DNA from: Arcuatula senhousia
Taxonomy: Eukaryota > Mollusca > Bivalvia > Mytilida > Mytilidae
Reading direction: 5' to 3'
NCBI GenBank assembly: GCA_963971305.1
Contig: OZ020303.1
Coordinates: forward strand, 59,396,867 to 59,460,866
Length of the DNA stretch: 64,000 bases
The position numbers were made by a program, and so were the translations under genes. The notes below the pieces were generated by a model. It ran no database searches. It had not been told where the DNA came from and was given only the letters and a program-made list of their open reading frames with translations. Position 1 is the stretch's first letter, and the number at the start of each line of letters is the position of its first letter. This document shows positions 43,247 to 55,611 of this stretch, piece after piece.

Positions 43247-43660
43247 GTTGATGAACTGTCAGATTACGGCTAATTCGAGTCAACGTGGGAATAGGGGAAG
43301 TCTATGAAAGGGGATAGAAGCGCTACATTTACTGCGTTAGAGAATGCCGTTCGGGGTTCTCTAGACTTTACCTATGTAACACTACAAATTGAAATTGATT
43401 GAAATCAGATCTGAAAATAAAGGTAATAACAAAACTACCGAACTTGAATGATCAATCTCATAGTCCAGAGAAAATGACAAAAACGAATCAGTCATACCGG
43501 AGAATTGGTGGATCGCAATGGTCCTGACTTTATACAGGCATTTTGAACAAACGAAATGGTGGGTTAAACCAGGTTTTATGGCGCCAAACCTCCCTTTTCC
43601 ATTGCGATCTTAGGATCCGGTAATGACCACTGAACACAACACAGTTGTGAGACACAATAG
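43247..43660 (-). promoter_or_regulatory. SARS1: SARS1 5' UTR and probable promoter region
   Basis: This is the sequence directly upstream of the SARS1 ATG. I see no TATA box near the expected position and no repeat in the first 200 bases, in keeping with a housekeeping promoter. At 43494-43622 a word GGATCGCAATGG and its near complement CCATTGCGATC flank about 90 bases, so part of the distal region may be a small inverted repeat. The transcription start cannot be set from sequence alone. Confidence 0.35.
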
Positions 43661-46499
43661 GGATATTGAGGTGAACATTGAACATTTTCGAGATCCTCGG
43701 CTTTTATCCATTCAAATGCATTAAAAGATTTTCAACATGTTTTCTTAATTTGTTCAGAACTATTAAGAGAAGGTCATAATAAACACACTATAACAATTTC
43801 ATTCAATTCTAATTACAATTAAAAGATATTAGGTGCTTATATCTTGAAAACGGCTCCATGTTTTTGAAAACTGTTTTCATAAAGTCTATAGCTATTTTGA
43901 GCTATTCTTTCCAAATTTTCTATTCTTAAAAGCTTTTAATTACAAAAAATCTCAGTTTCACCGGCGTACAAAAAGATAGAATAAAGACTAAAGTTCTAGG
44001 CATCCGCGTTTCGTATCATCATCTATCATCTTGAAGACTCATCACCCGCACTTTCAGATTCCAAAAAAGACAATAGACATATATTTAATACTGAGAAACA
44101 ATGAGTTTACATTCAATGACTAATTCTATAACGAAAAAAATAGGCGTGCTCATGGGAGGTAGTGTTATATTTTATAATGATTATGGGTCAGAAAATAATT
44201 AATTAATTTTATTAGTCTAGACTGGTCAGTTCCACACGTGTAGATCTTTCTCATGACCATCTGGGAATTGTAAGGAACATCACAGAGTTTGAAATCAATT
44301 TATCTCTTCTCTAATTTTTATTGCTATTTTGATAACGTCTGACCAGAGTAACTGTAAAGTTCATTAAGGTTTCATGATAAACCCTGTTTGACAATATGTT
44401 TATAGTTTTAGTCTTAAGGTTCTTGTAAGAGAGGTAGCTATTGGTCACTTTAAGAATTTTCAATTACTTTTAATGTCGAATTGGGAGGAGTTTAATAAAT
44501 ATAGTATGTTTTGTATCAGATTCAGATTGAGAAGTTATAAGAAAGTAAACACATATCGAGTACATATTGGGGGGGGGGGTAATTCTAGTACCATATGTAG
44601 TGTAAAATTTATTGTATTAACTGATTATACATGATATCATCAAGGATTTAATAAACTTTAATTTCAACATGGACTTTATATCTGAAGTTGAACGCCCAGT
44701 AAAAAGAGTTTGTTATGTAAAGATGAACAATTAGTTCCCCATTGTTCACAGTAGTGTCTCTGCAGAAATGGTAGACATTAGAATGTGACGAAATATTTGA
44801 AAACATTCTAGAAAAATTGAGCATCAGAGCAATTAAAGTAATCTTTTATGCAATATATAGGGATGAAAATATATTCCTTTTATATAAAGATCTATAAAGG
44901 ATCGGAAGCTGAAATTCACGAGTTCTTCTTACTAGCTAATTCTTGCCACGACTGAGTTACTGGAATTTACATATGATGTCTCTTGCTCAGCTCAGAAATG
45001 CCATTCAAAGACACATTCATAAACAAATGGGAAGTTCCCATTCGACCCTCGATTTACATCTCTTATTTTGAAATATTCCCACCAGTTTATTTGATTTTGA
45101 AGCTTATGACCATGCTTGAAAATTTGTTTTGAGAGTTTGGGCATATTTTAGGAATATATTTGATAATAAATAAAAACCCATAGGAACCTAAAATTCCCGT
45201 CCCGTCGAAAGGTCGAGCAGGTTCACAGAGAAGTTTGCTTACCATGTGCAGACATTGCATACATGTCATAAAGAGTTAGACAATATAAAGAAAATATGTA
45301 GAAAATAATTTATTTTCTGGTATATTGATTGCTTTAAAGGAGAGATGATAAGATATATCAGAAATACAAGTGATGCAATGCAGCTTCAAAACATCATTCA
45401 AGTCTCCAAAATCAGACTTATACAGAGAGGTTATAAATCTACAAAGATTGATGAAATTATACAAAAATACAATTCATCTAGACAGAAAAGATATGTAAAA
45501 AGATAAAAGACGTGGTAATGACAAAACCATAGTGTTGGTTACGAAGTTCATGCATGCACTCCAACCATATTTTTAACATTTGAAAAGGCTATTAACTAAA
45601 CATTTGCATGTATTGCAGTGCAATGGCAGGTGTACACAAATATTTAATAGGCTTCCTATGATCATTGCATACAAAAGAGGAAAAAAAACACATAAGATTT
45701 GTTGAAAAAATAAACAACAATTCTAATAGAATTGAAATGGTAGTCACAAACACCTGGACATGCACGTCACAAACAGAAAACAATACACGTGTTCATTGAT
45801 TTAAATGGTGACTTGTCTAGCTGAATCAAAATATAAAAGAATGTTTTTGACAACTGATGAGGGCCGAACATTCTTAAATTGAAGTCAATACTGTAATTAA
45901 ATATTTAATACATTAAGGTCCGAAACACCATAAATAATACTCAGAATTTGAATAGAATTTTAAACATCAAAGTTCGACTTTTATTCTTATTATACCACCT
46001 CATGCAACTATGTGAAAAAGGAGATAACAGATTGATTATAGATGTAATTATGTTATATGAATTGAACAATAATATGGAATCCTGTCCTAGATAGTGAAAC
46101 ATGATTTCTAATAATGAAAATAAATTGAATATATCAATTGAGCAAACTGACAGAAAATAGAAAACTGACAGAAAAAAAAGGAAAGGGTCTTAGCTAGGCA
46201 GATGGCTGAACGGTGCAAAGACAGGATTTAGTGATTTTGGGAATAACTTTTTAAAATATTATCTGTGTAATCTTTCAAAAGAAAATGTGCAAAATATATA
46301 AAAACTCCGTAAATTCATGAAAAACACGCTTGTCCGGCGTATCATAACTTATGCTACCATGACCCTACCATGCAGAACTAACGGAACGGTCTTGTGGTCT
46401 TATTGCAAGTCTGAACCGCCGTTAGCAAAATTTTGCAAAAAGTAATTACGTCACATATGATTTATGATATTATTTTTAAAATAGCGTTTGAAAAACAGT
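43661..46499. other. SARS1 upstream flank without a recognised gene
   Basis: AT-rich, few repeats, a run of 10 G near 44570. Several 60-codon frames exist but show no domain, no splice support and no codon structure I would trust. Confidence 0.5.
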
Positions 46500-46515
46500 A
46501 ACAAGAGGCTCCCAA

Positions 46516-46590
46516 GTATGCAAAAAAAAAATCCTTAGTATTTAAAGGTATAGTCTAGATGAGTTCCGAAATCAGACTGTTTAATGTCAT
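46516..46590 (+). repeat. Block shared with SARS1 intron 2
   Basis: 'tatttaaaggtatagtctaga' and 'gagttccgaaatcaga' match 29593-29645. It is preceded by a 17-base F1 5' stub (46500-46516, 'aacaagaggctcccaag'). Confidence 0.5.
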
Positions 46591-46759
46591 AATAACGTAG
46601 TTTTTTTCTGTATTTCCTGAACAGTATTCAAACTTCATAATTTCTAATTTACGGAATGATAAATATATGTGACAAAACAAAGTAATGCAAAACAATAATA
46701 CATGTAGCATACCACTAAATTTGCATCAAATGTTTCTTTGTCTCACAAGGGTGAGGGAG

Positions 46760-47580
46760 ATATTGCCAGAACCGTCACGCCATCAGACTTATTCGAAGCG
46801 AAAGACGAACCAGATCAACAACCATGTAGACGGGACTCATGCATGTCTGGTGATACAGAATCTGTATCACCAGAAAATAGGATCAGCAAAATTGATCATA
46901 TTTGAAATATTATTGACCCCTAACATGAAGTATTCAAGATATGGACCTTAACCAAGAACGTAACCAAAGTCATTCATGCATAAAATACAGGTCACAGTGA
47001 CCTCATTTCTAGTGGATGGTGTCACCTTACCCATGACACATCTAGTGGTGAAATATCATTGACCTCCAACATCTAGTATCCAAATTATGGACCTTAACCA
47101 AGAACTTAACTGAAGTCGTTCATGCATGAAATATAGATCACAGTGACCTATTTTTTATTAGGTGGTGTTATGTTACCCAAGACACATCTAGTGGTGAAAT
47201 ACCATTGACCATCAACATGTAGTATCTGAGATATGGACCTTAATCAAGTTAACCAAAGTCATTCATGCGTAAAATATAGGTCACAGTGACCAAATTTCTA
47301 GTGGGTGGTGTCACCTTACCTAAGACACATCAAGTAGTGAAATATCATTGATCCCCCAACATCTAGTATCTAAGTTATGGACCTTAACCAAGAACTTAAC
47401 CAAAGTCATTCATGCATAAAATATAGGTCACAGTGGATGGTGTGGCCCTACGCAAGCCCCATCTGGTGGTGAAATATCATTGACCCCCAACATATAGTAG
47501 CCGAGTAATGGACCTTAACCAAGAACTTAACCAAAGTGTTACGGACAAGGGTAAAACTATATGTCCGATCCACATACATG
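46760..47580 (+). mobile_element. F7 repeat: 5' palindrome and ~143-bp tandem core x 4-5
   Basis: A perfect 14-bp inverted repeat with one-base spacer (46846-46874, TCTGGTGATACAGA). Then units with 'gaccttaaccaagaacttaacc', 'gtcattcatgcataaaatat' and 'aggtcacagtgacc', 'gtggtgaaatatcattgacc' from about 46905 to 47540, then 'tacggacaaggg'. Layout is like F1-F6 but the ends were not resolved. Confidence 0.65.
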
Positions 47581-47689
47581 GTCGGGCCATAATAATGAAA
47601 CAAAACAAACAAATAAACAAACACTTTGGCAGAAAACCGACCTCAAGCCACTTCAAGACGTGATGGATTTCTATCTCTAAGATGAGTAC

Positions 47690-47940
47690 AGATGCTGGTT
47701 TGCCATGTCATAAAGTGTCTTTATTGTCGACCTCTGCCGAATTTTTCAATCGTACGGGTGTGTTGTAACAAGCAAGGACTGATTACCCTTCTAGATCACT
47801 TTCGTTTTGACTTGAGTTGCGTTGCCGCGAGTGGTTGCATGCATTTTAGTTGTTCTGTTGTCTTACTTTTTGTCAACTTATATCATCATGGCTTTCCAGA
47901 CTAACGACATTCGAATGCTCCACTAAAACTCCTTTGCTCC
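47690..47940 (+). repeat. F8 dispersed repeat, copy 3
   Basis: 'gtgttgtaacaagcaaggactgattacc' and 'ttccagactaacgacattcgaatgctcc' in parts; same family as 15940 and 28955. Confidence 0.5.
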
Positions 47941-48466
47941 TTTGTAAAGCAACACTGAAAATATCAAATTCATGAAATTGTAAAATTATGCATGTTTTTT
48001 TTTATTGTATTGCAGAACCTAACAGATGAAATAAAACTCTCTGAACCTGACCAGAATAATAAGGCAGTATCATACAACAAACTTAATTGAATATAATCAG
48101 TATGATTTTTTGTTGTAGCGGTTTGGGGAAAAACAATTGAAGAACAGAAAAGAATAGAAAAAAGTTAAAAAAAGAAAGAAAAGAAGTTAAGACACAAGAA
48201 AAAGGTAAGTTACACTAAAGCGGTTTCTCTTTTGCGCATGGCTATTAAAACTTTTCATGTTCTTTTGTAGAATTTGTCTTATATCATAAGTCTAGTTTAT
48301 AATTTTTTAATGAATCTAAAATAAAAGAGATGATTAACAACAACCAGCTGTATGTCGTCAGCAACCAAGATGGCAACCAACATGTACCACAGAAGAAGCT
48401 AGACAGATTACAACAATTGGATCACGCATCATAAGATTTCTTATCGGGCTCTACAGTGTAATTCTA

Positions 48467-49418
48467 ACAAGGGTTGCACTCAGTCGTGCTAAGAATACCC
48501 CCACTCGGCCATTCAGAAAAAAGGAAGTAGATGACCGACTGACCTGGAAAGGGGAGGCACGGTACAAATCATCATGCTTAAGCTGTATACCAAATTTGAA
48601 ATCAATCCCTTCTCTAGAAGCCGAGAAATCTGTTACAAAAAATTGTCTATTTTTGACCCATAAAAAGTCTAAGTCGGCTAAAAAAACAGGAAGTAGATGA
48701 TGGACTGACCTGTAAGGGGAGGCACGGTATAACTAATCATGATGAAGCTGTGTACTAAATTTTAAACCAATCCATCCAGAAGAAGCCGAGAAATCTGTTA
48801 CGTAAAATTTCAATTTTCAAATTTTTTACCCTAAAAAGTCTAAAGTCGGCTCGAAAAATGGGAAGTAGATGATGGACTGACCTGGAAAGGGGAGGCACGG
48901 TATAACTTATCATGATGAAGCTGTGTCCAAAATTTGAAACCAATCCATCCAGTAGAAACCGAGAAATCTATTACGAAAAATTTCACATTTCAAATTTTTT
49001 ACCCTAAAAAGTCTAAGTCGGCTAAAAAAACAGGAAGTAGATGATGGACTGACCTGGTAAGGGGAGGCACAGTATAACTAATCATGCTGAAGCTGTGTAC
49101 CAAATTTGAAACCAATCCATCCAGTAGAAACCGAGAAATCTGTTACGAAAAATTTCACATTTCAAAATTTTTTCCCTAAAAAGTCTAAGTTGGCTTGGAA
49201 AACAGGAAGTAGACAATGGACTGACCTGGAAAGGGTAGGCATAGTATAACTCATCATTCTGAAGCTGTGTACCAAATTTGAAACCAATCCATCCAGTAGA
49301 AGCAGAGAAATTGAACCGGACGGACAGACGGACGTACGGACGGACAGACGGACGTACGGACGGACACACAAGGTGATTGCAATATAGCCCCCTCTCTTAC
49401 GAGTGGGGGTATAAAAAT
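48467..49418 (+). mobile_element. F3 HINE-like element, copy c, complete
   Basis: Starts AACAAGGGTTGCACTCAGTC; 5' word ATACCCCCACTCG at about 48496; five core units of about 175 bp ('acaggaagtagatgatggactgacctgg', 'atgaagctgtgt.ccaaa.tttgaaaccaatccatcc'); GGACGGACAGACGGACGTAC; 3' terminus CGAGTGGGGGTATAAAAAT, complementary to the 5' word. Confidence 0.88.
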
Positions 49419-50002
49419 ATTTACAAGAAAAACAGTTTGGATTCCTGCATATATTAGATTTAAATTTTTTTTCAATGTTTCTACATATGTAGAATTTTAT
49501 TTTTTGATCAGTTAATTGGTGTTTACTATTCTCATGTCATGTTTTACTTGAAACACAAAAGTGACACTATACCTTAGAGGCTGACCGGCCCCATTTTCTA
49601 CAGGAAGAGAGGGGCAAAAAAGGGTCCGAGTCTAACCATGCACGCATCAGTGATTTTCTTTATATCAAAACATTTTTTTTCATAAGCGAAGCCTGTCTCC
49701 CAACGCGACCCTGCCATCTTGAAATTGACCCCAGAGTGTCCATCTCTAAGACGTAATTTATTCTAAACCAATCAATAGATATGACATGATGTAGATGTTT
49801 ATTTCAAAATTTGAAATGGTTGTCTTATATAGGAAAACATAAACATGGACAACAATGAAATGCCAATCACTTATATGCAACTAAACACCTAGTTTGCATC
49901 CCTATCTTTAGACCTTGGTCGAGTGACTGGCAATAATAGCAATGTTTAAGTTTTGCGAGGATCTCCATATCTCAAGATCTTTAAGTCCTAGGTTGATGAC
50001 AC

Positions 50003-50035
50003 CATAGACCTGTATATAAAATATACAGGTCTATG
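50003..50035. repeat. Perfect 15-bp stem, 3-base loop palindrome with flanking 8-bp direct repeat
   Basis: CATAGACCTGTATAT-AAA-ATATACAGGTCTATG. GATGACAC occurs just before it and again overlapping its right end. The parent F6 sequence lacks it, so it is a short insertion. Confidence 0.85.
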
Positions 50036-50319
50036 ATGACACTTAGTATGCATAATCATGCAGATCACCTGCACCAGTAATAATTTAGCACAGTTGCATC
50101 CCCATCTTTTGACCTTGATTTTCTTGTTGAGTGACCGTGACCATTTTCAAAAAAATATACATGTAATAGCAATATTAAAGTTTTGTGTGCACCTCTGTAT
50201 CTCATTAACTACTAGTACAAGTCCTAGGTTTATGAAACTTGGTAAACATAATGCACCAGTACTAGCTTAACACAGTTTCATCACCATCTTTTGATCTGAC
50301 CATGATTTTCCAGTTGAGT

Positions 50320-51547
50320 CACAGGGACTTGCTCCCCTCTATCAATATTGTGTTAGAGTCAATATGCAGTACGAAAAAATCATGTCCAAGCGATTTCCAA
50401 ATTTTACAAAATTGTCCGAACAAAGCCCAATTTTGAGGCCAATATGCATAGGCGTTTGGGTTCAGGATTATTTTTTTATTAATAACGTGCATATAAAATT
50501 TTTCATACTCGTCTATATACTATTTCCACAAGGCAAGAATGTTTGACAGTTCTAAAAATAGAGCAAAATTTACCCTTGGAAAACCCCCCTTTTTTCTCAT
50601 AGAATTAAAGGTTTTGTGTAAAATATTGGTGATTTTCTTAATCCTTTCAGTTTTATCTCGCAATAAATCACATATATATCGTGTAACAATGCACAATGAC
50701 TTTAAATCTAACCTTTTTTCATTCGAAGTGAGCCACAAAACCACCAGGGACGGAAGTAGATAAGGGAGACAATATTCCGCCCCTTTTACCAATTTTATCA
50801 TTGAATTTGAATAACCACATATATTTTATCCTGTTACGTCTTTTTGTAAAACTATGGTACACATAACAGGTCCTAATATAAAAATGTGCGTTTTTGCTTC
50901 TATCTCCGTAGTAAAAAAATTTTCAAATAAGATCGTGACCATATTTTTCCGCCAAAAGATTTTGTTCGAACTCGCCTAGATTTTACCTTACTGTAGCGTC
51001 ACTCGGAATTCCTTTTATTTGGCGGAATATTGTTTCCCTATCTACTTCCGTCCCTGGTGATATTTTTGGTCCGGTTCGGAGGAAAAACGACTAGATTTGA
51101 CGTTATTACACATTGAAACACTATAATTTTGAGCCCACAAGAGAGAGAAAACTAAAAGGAATGAGACAATTGCCAATTTCGTTTCGATGGAAAACTACTT
51201 CTATAAGAAATTCGTAGATTTCCCAAAGTTCTATTTTTAGAACTGTCAAACATTCTTGCCTTGTGGAAATAGTATATAGACGAGTATGAAATTTTTTATA
51301 TACACGTTATTAATAAAAAAAATATAATCCTGAACCCAAACGCCTATGCCAATATGCAATGAATGAAGATATATTTGGGTGTTTTGGAAAGGAAAATCAT
51401 CCGTGAAACGAATTATATAAGGTATGAGATCAATGATTAATTAAAAGAAAATAGAATTGAAGAAAAGGGGGGTGGTGAAAGTAGCATCTCCCTTGTGTTT
51501 TTTTTTCGTACCACACATTGACTCTAAGAGGGGAGCAAGTCCCTGTG
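50320..51547. mobile_element. 1228-bp foldback element with ~500-bp inverted arms and 7-bp target duplication
   Basis: Left end CACAGGGACTTGCTCCCCTC, right end GAGGGGAGCAAGTCCCTGTG. Arms run to about 50787 and from about 51026, staying alignable ('aggcaagaatgtttgacagttct' against 'agaactgtcaaacattcttgcct'). GTTGAGT is exactly adjacent on both sides (50313-50319, 51548-51554) and belongs to the F6 target. No coding frame. Confidence 0.88.
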
Positions 51548-51693
51548 GTTGAGTGGAAAAACTAGGTATTCTGATGGTGCCAGCAGGCGAAACTTACTTT
51601 AGTGTTCACTCTTGTTTATATTTCATAATATGGAATCCAAAGCTGATGTAATACAAAATATCAGTAAGCTATTTATTTTTACTGGTTGTTGAA

Positions 51694-53602
51694 ACTAGAG
51701 GCTCCCAGGAGCCTGAATCGCTCACCTGGTCATTAAGGCATAATTGTCTCTTCTTTAATGGGTCAAGTCCCAACTTAGACACAACGGAGACTTTCCTGAG
51801 GCTAAATGAGCTGAACATTAAAGCAAGCCCCACCTTTTCTCTATCTGCAATAGTTTTCATTCAATGGGGCAAAAAAACATGAAAAAACGCCATTTTTGAC
51901 CTTAAAAGGGCCATTACTCCTATAACAGCTTATCTGACAACTTCATCCCTATTGAGACTTTTGTAAAGCTTAATGAGCTAAACATTTAAGCAAGCAACAC
52001 CTTTTCTCTATCTGCAATAGTTTTCATTCTTTAGGGCAAAAACATGAAAAAACGCTATTTTTGACCTCAATAGGGCCATAACCCCTATTAGGGGTCATCA
52101 GACAACTTGGACCGAATGGAGACTTTTGTAGAACTTAATGAGCTGAACATTTTAGCAGGCAACAGCTTTTCTCTATCTGCAATAGTTTTCATTCTATAGG
52201 GCAAAAACATGAAAAACGCTATTTTTGACCTTATAAGGGCCATAACCCCAATTAGGGGTCATCTGACAACTTCGACCCAATGGAGACTTTTGTAGAGCTT
52301 GATGAGCTGAACATTTTAGCAGGCAACAGCTTTTCTCTATCTGCAATAGTTTTCATTCTATAGGGCAAAAACATGAAAAAACGCTATTTTTGACCTTAAA
52401 AGGGCCATAACCCCTATTAGGGGTCATCTGACAACTTGGGACCCAATGGAAACTTTTGTAGAGCTTAATGAGCTGAACATTTTAGCAGGCAACAGCTTTT
52501 CTCTATCTGCAATAGTTTTCATTCTATAGGGCAAAAACATGAAAAACGCTATTTTTGACCTTATAAGGGCCATAACCCCAATTAGGGGTCATCTGACAAC
52601 TTCGACCCAATGGAGACTTTTGTAGAGCTTGATGAGCTGAACATTTTAGCAGGCAACAGCTTTTCTCTATCTGCAATAGTTTTCATTCTATAGGGCAAAA
52701 ACATGAAAAAACGCTATTTTTGACCTTAAAAGGGCCATAACCCCTATTAGGGGTCATCTGACAACTTGGGACCCAATGGAAACTTTTGTAGAGCTTAATG
52801 AGCTGAACATTTTAGCAGGCAACAGCTTTTCTCTATCTGCAATAGTTTTCATTCTATAGGGCAAAAACATGAAAAAACGCTATTTTTGACCTTAAAAGGG
52901 CCATAACCCAAATTAGGGGTCATCTAACAACTTCGACCCAATGGAGACTTTTGTAGAGCTTAATGAGCTGAACATTTTAGCAGGCAACAGCTTTTCTCTA
53001 TCTGCAATAATTTTCATTCTATAGGGCAAAAACATGAAAAAACGCTATTTTTGACCTTAAAAGGGCCATAACCCCAATTAGGGGTCATCTGACAACTTCG
53101 ACCAAATGGAGACTTTTGTAGAGCTTGATGAGCTGAACATTTTAGCAGGCAACAGCTTTTCTCTATCTGCAATAGTTTTCATTCTATAGGGCAAAAACAT
53201 GAAAAAACGCTATTTTTGACCTTTAAAGGGCCATAACCCCTATTAGGGGTCATCTGAGAACTTCGACCCAATGGAGACTTTTGTAGAGCTTTTGATTCTG
53301 AAGAGCCTAAGATCCTTCAGATTTTTTCTATCTGTTCTAGTTTTCAAGTTATAAGTCTTTGAATGTGATTTTACCCTATGTTCTATTTTTAGTAACAGCG
53401 GCCATGTTTGTTATCAAATCATAAAGCCGAACACAATTTTTAAACATCATGCCCTAATTAATACTTGGACCAAGTTTTGAAAACTTCCATTCAGTGGTTT
53501 CAGAGAAGAAGATTTTTGAAAAAGTAACGGACGGACGACGGACGGACGACGGACGGATGGCGATGACAATAGCTCACTTGACCCTTCGGGTCAGGTGAGC
53601 TA
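51694..53602 (+). mobile_element. F1 HINE-like element, copy 8
   Basis: Starts ACTAGAGGCTCCCAGGAGCC, ends GACCCTTCGGGTCAGGTGAG then CTA. About ten core units of about 165 bp with 'acgctatttttgaccttaaaagggcc' and 'cattttagcaggcaacagc'; 3' part with GGACGGACGACGGACGGACG. Confidence 0.9.
52201..52860 (+). repeat. Exact 330-bp two-unit duplication in F1 copy 8
   Basis: 52201-52530 and 52531-52860 are identical by line-by-line reading, including the alternation of 'gaaaaacgct' and 'gaaaaaacgct', 'ttcgaccc' and 'ttgggaccc'. This is a higher-order repeat of two 165-bp units. Confidence 0.88.
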
Positions 53603-54123
53603 AAAACTGTAACCAAAACTGTTAAATGCCCATTACCATCTACATTCTCCATGCTGTATTCTGGTTTTTCACTTACTAGTAATAAAATCCAACCAAATGT
53701 TCTGGCATGCTAATTTGTTTATTTTCCAAACCTTTTCAAATCAATACTGCTAAAAGCTCTCCTCTGTAATTCCCTATAGAAAAGCCATTGATAAAAAGAA
53801 ACTAGAATTATGGTGAAAGCGCTGCCAAATTGATACCCCAACTTCATATTGAACTAAAAAGCTTTACAGATGGAAACTTAGTGCCCCTGTCACAGACAAG
53901 AGCAACAACAATGGTGACATGGGCACAGCAATATAGACTACATACTCTCATCTTCGCTAGCCAAGGGTTACAATCCGCTATCTCATCTTCAAATACTCTA
54001 TGCAAATTGCTATTTGATGTATATGTCCTTCATAGTAAATTAGTTTCACTATATTCATTCAAATGCAAGCAATTTTAGGAAGATTTACACTTACAAGATA
54101 TGTGGACAGAAGGGCAGAAAGAT
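53603..54123. other. Spacer between two F1 elements
   Basis: About 520 bases of single-copy looking DNA. An 82-codon frame at 53830-54078 has no recognisable feature. Nothing else is seen. Confidence 0.45.
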
Positions 54124-55458
54124 AACAAGAGGCTCCCAGGAGCCTGAATCGCTCACCTGGTCTTGATGTCAACCCTATAAAGAACTTTGTAGAGCTAAAT
54201 AAGCTGAACATTTAAGCAAGCAACAGCTTTTCTCTTTCAGCGATAGTTTATATTCTGTAGGCCAAAAATGTGCAAAATGTTATTTATATTAAGGGCCATC
54301 TGAACACTTTTACTCTATAGAGACTTTTGTTAAGAGCTTAATGAACTGAACATTTAAGCAAGCAACCACTTTTCTTTATCTGCTATAGTTTTCATTATAT
54401 AAGCCAAAAACATGAAAACACGTAAATTTAGGGGCAGTATAAGGGGTCATCTGACAATTTCGACTCTGGAAGACTTCTGTAGAGCTAGATGAGCTGAACA
54501 TTTAAGCAAGCAACAGCTTTTCTCTATCTGCAATAGTTTTCATTTTATAGGCCAAAAACACTATTGTTTTGCCTTTAAGGGGCTGTAACCCCTATAAGGG
54601 GTCATCTGACATCTTCGGCCCTATGAAGACTTTAGTAGAGCTTAATGAGCTGAATATTTACGCAAGCAACAGCTTTTCTCTATCTGCAATAGTTTTCATT
54701 CTATAGGCCAAAATAACTATTTTTCACCTTTAAGGGGCTGTAACCCCTATAAGGGGTCATCTGACAACTTCGACTCTATGAAGACTTTTGAAGAGCTTAA
54801 TGAGCTGAACATTTAAGCAAGCAACAGCTTTTCTCTATCTGCAATAGTTTTCATTCTATAGGCCAAAAACACTATTTTTCGCCTTTAAGGGGCTGTAATC
54901 CCTATAAGGGGTCATCTGACAACTTTAACCCTATGAAGACTTTTGTAGAGCTAAATGAGCTGAACATTTAAGCAAGCAACAGCTTTTTTCTATCTGCATT
55001 AGTTTTCATTCTATAAGCCAAAATCATGAAAAACCGCTATTTTTCACCTTTAAAGGGCTGTAACCCCTATAAGGGATCATCTGACAACTTCGACCAAATG
55101 GAGACTTTTGTAGAACTTTTGATCCTGAAGCAGTAGGGTGGCATCAGATTTCATCTATCTCTTATACTTTTTGATTTACAAGCCAAAAACAGTAGTCTGA
55201 CCCCCCTGGTCTATTTTTAGTAACAGTGGCCATGTTTTTTTGGCAGATCAAAAATCGAAACACAACTTTGGTGCAGGACACCCTAAAGATCATTCATACC
55301 AAGTTTCATTAAATTCTGTTCAGTAGTTTCAGAGGAGAAGATTTTTGAAAATTGTTAACAGACGACGACAGACGACAGATGACGACAGACGACGACAGAC
55401 GACGACGGACGCCAAGTGATGGCAATAGCTCACATGGACCTTCGGTCCAGGTGAGCTA
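54124..55458 (+). mobile_element. F1 HINE-like element, copy 9
   Basis: Starts AACAAGAGGCTCCCAGGAGC, ends GGACCTTCGGTCCAGGTGAG then CTA. About six core units, 'aacagtggccatgtttttttgg', and a GACGACAGACGACAGATGAC stretch of about 70 bases. Confidence 0.88.
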
Positions 55459-55611
55459 AAAACATATTGATACTTTCACAGGGTTATTCCTTATACACAC
55501 CAAATATGCAAGGGGTATAATTAAGACATACATCATAGTAAAAAATATTTATTCTTTGTACATAATTATACATATCGACCATAAAATAACATATAGATGA
55601 GATGAATCACA

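Larger units (their letters stand above)
49880..51615 (-). mobile_element. F6 HINE-like element in minus orientation, split by a foldback element
   Basis: On the minus strand it begins near 51615 with AACAAGAGTGAACACTAAAG then GCCTGCTGGCACC (compare 8855), is interrupted by 50320-51547, and continues from 50319 to about 49880 with the F6 core ('ctcaactggaaaatca', 'ggtcaaaagatggtg', 'caagtttcataaacctagg'). The 3' end is missing. Confidence 0.75.

Noticed and set aside
46685..46951. 88-codon plus-strand frame
   Set aside because: Crosses the F7 palindrome and enters its tandem core; no family resemblance.
49082..49475. Overlapping frames with PSVRPSVRPYVR-type repeats
   Set aside because: They are the minus-strand reading of the GGACGGACGTACGG microsatellite at the end of an F3 element.
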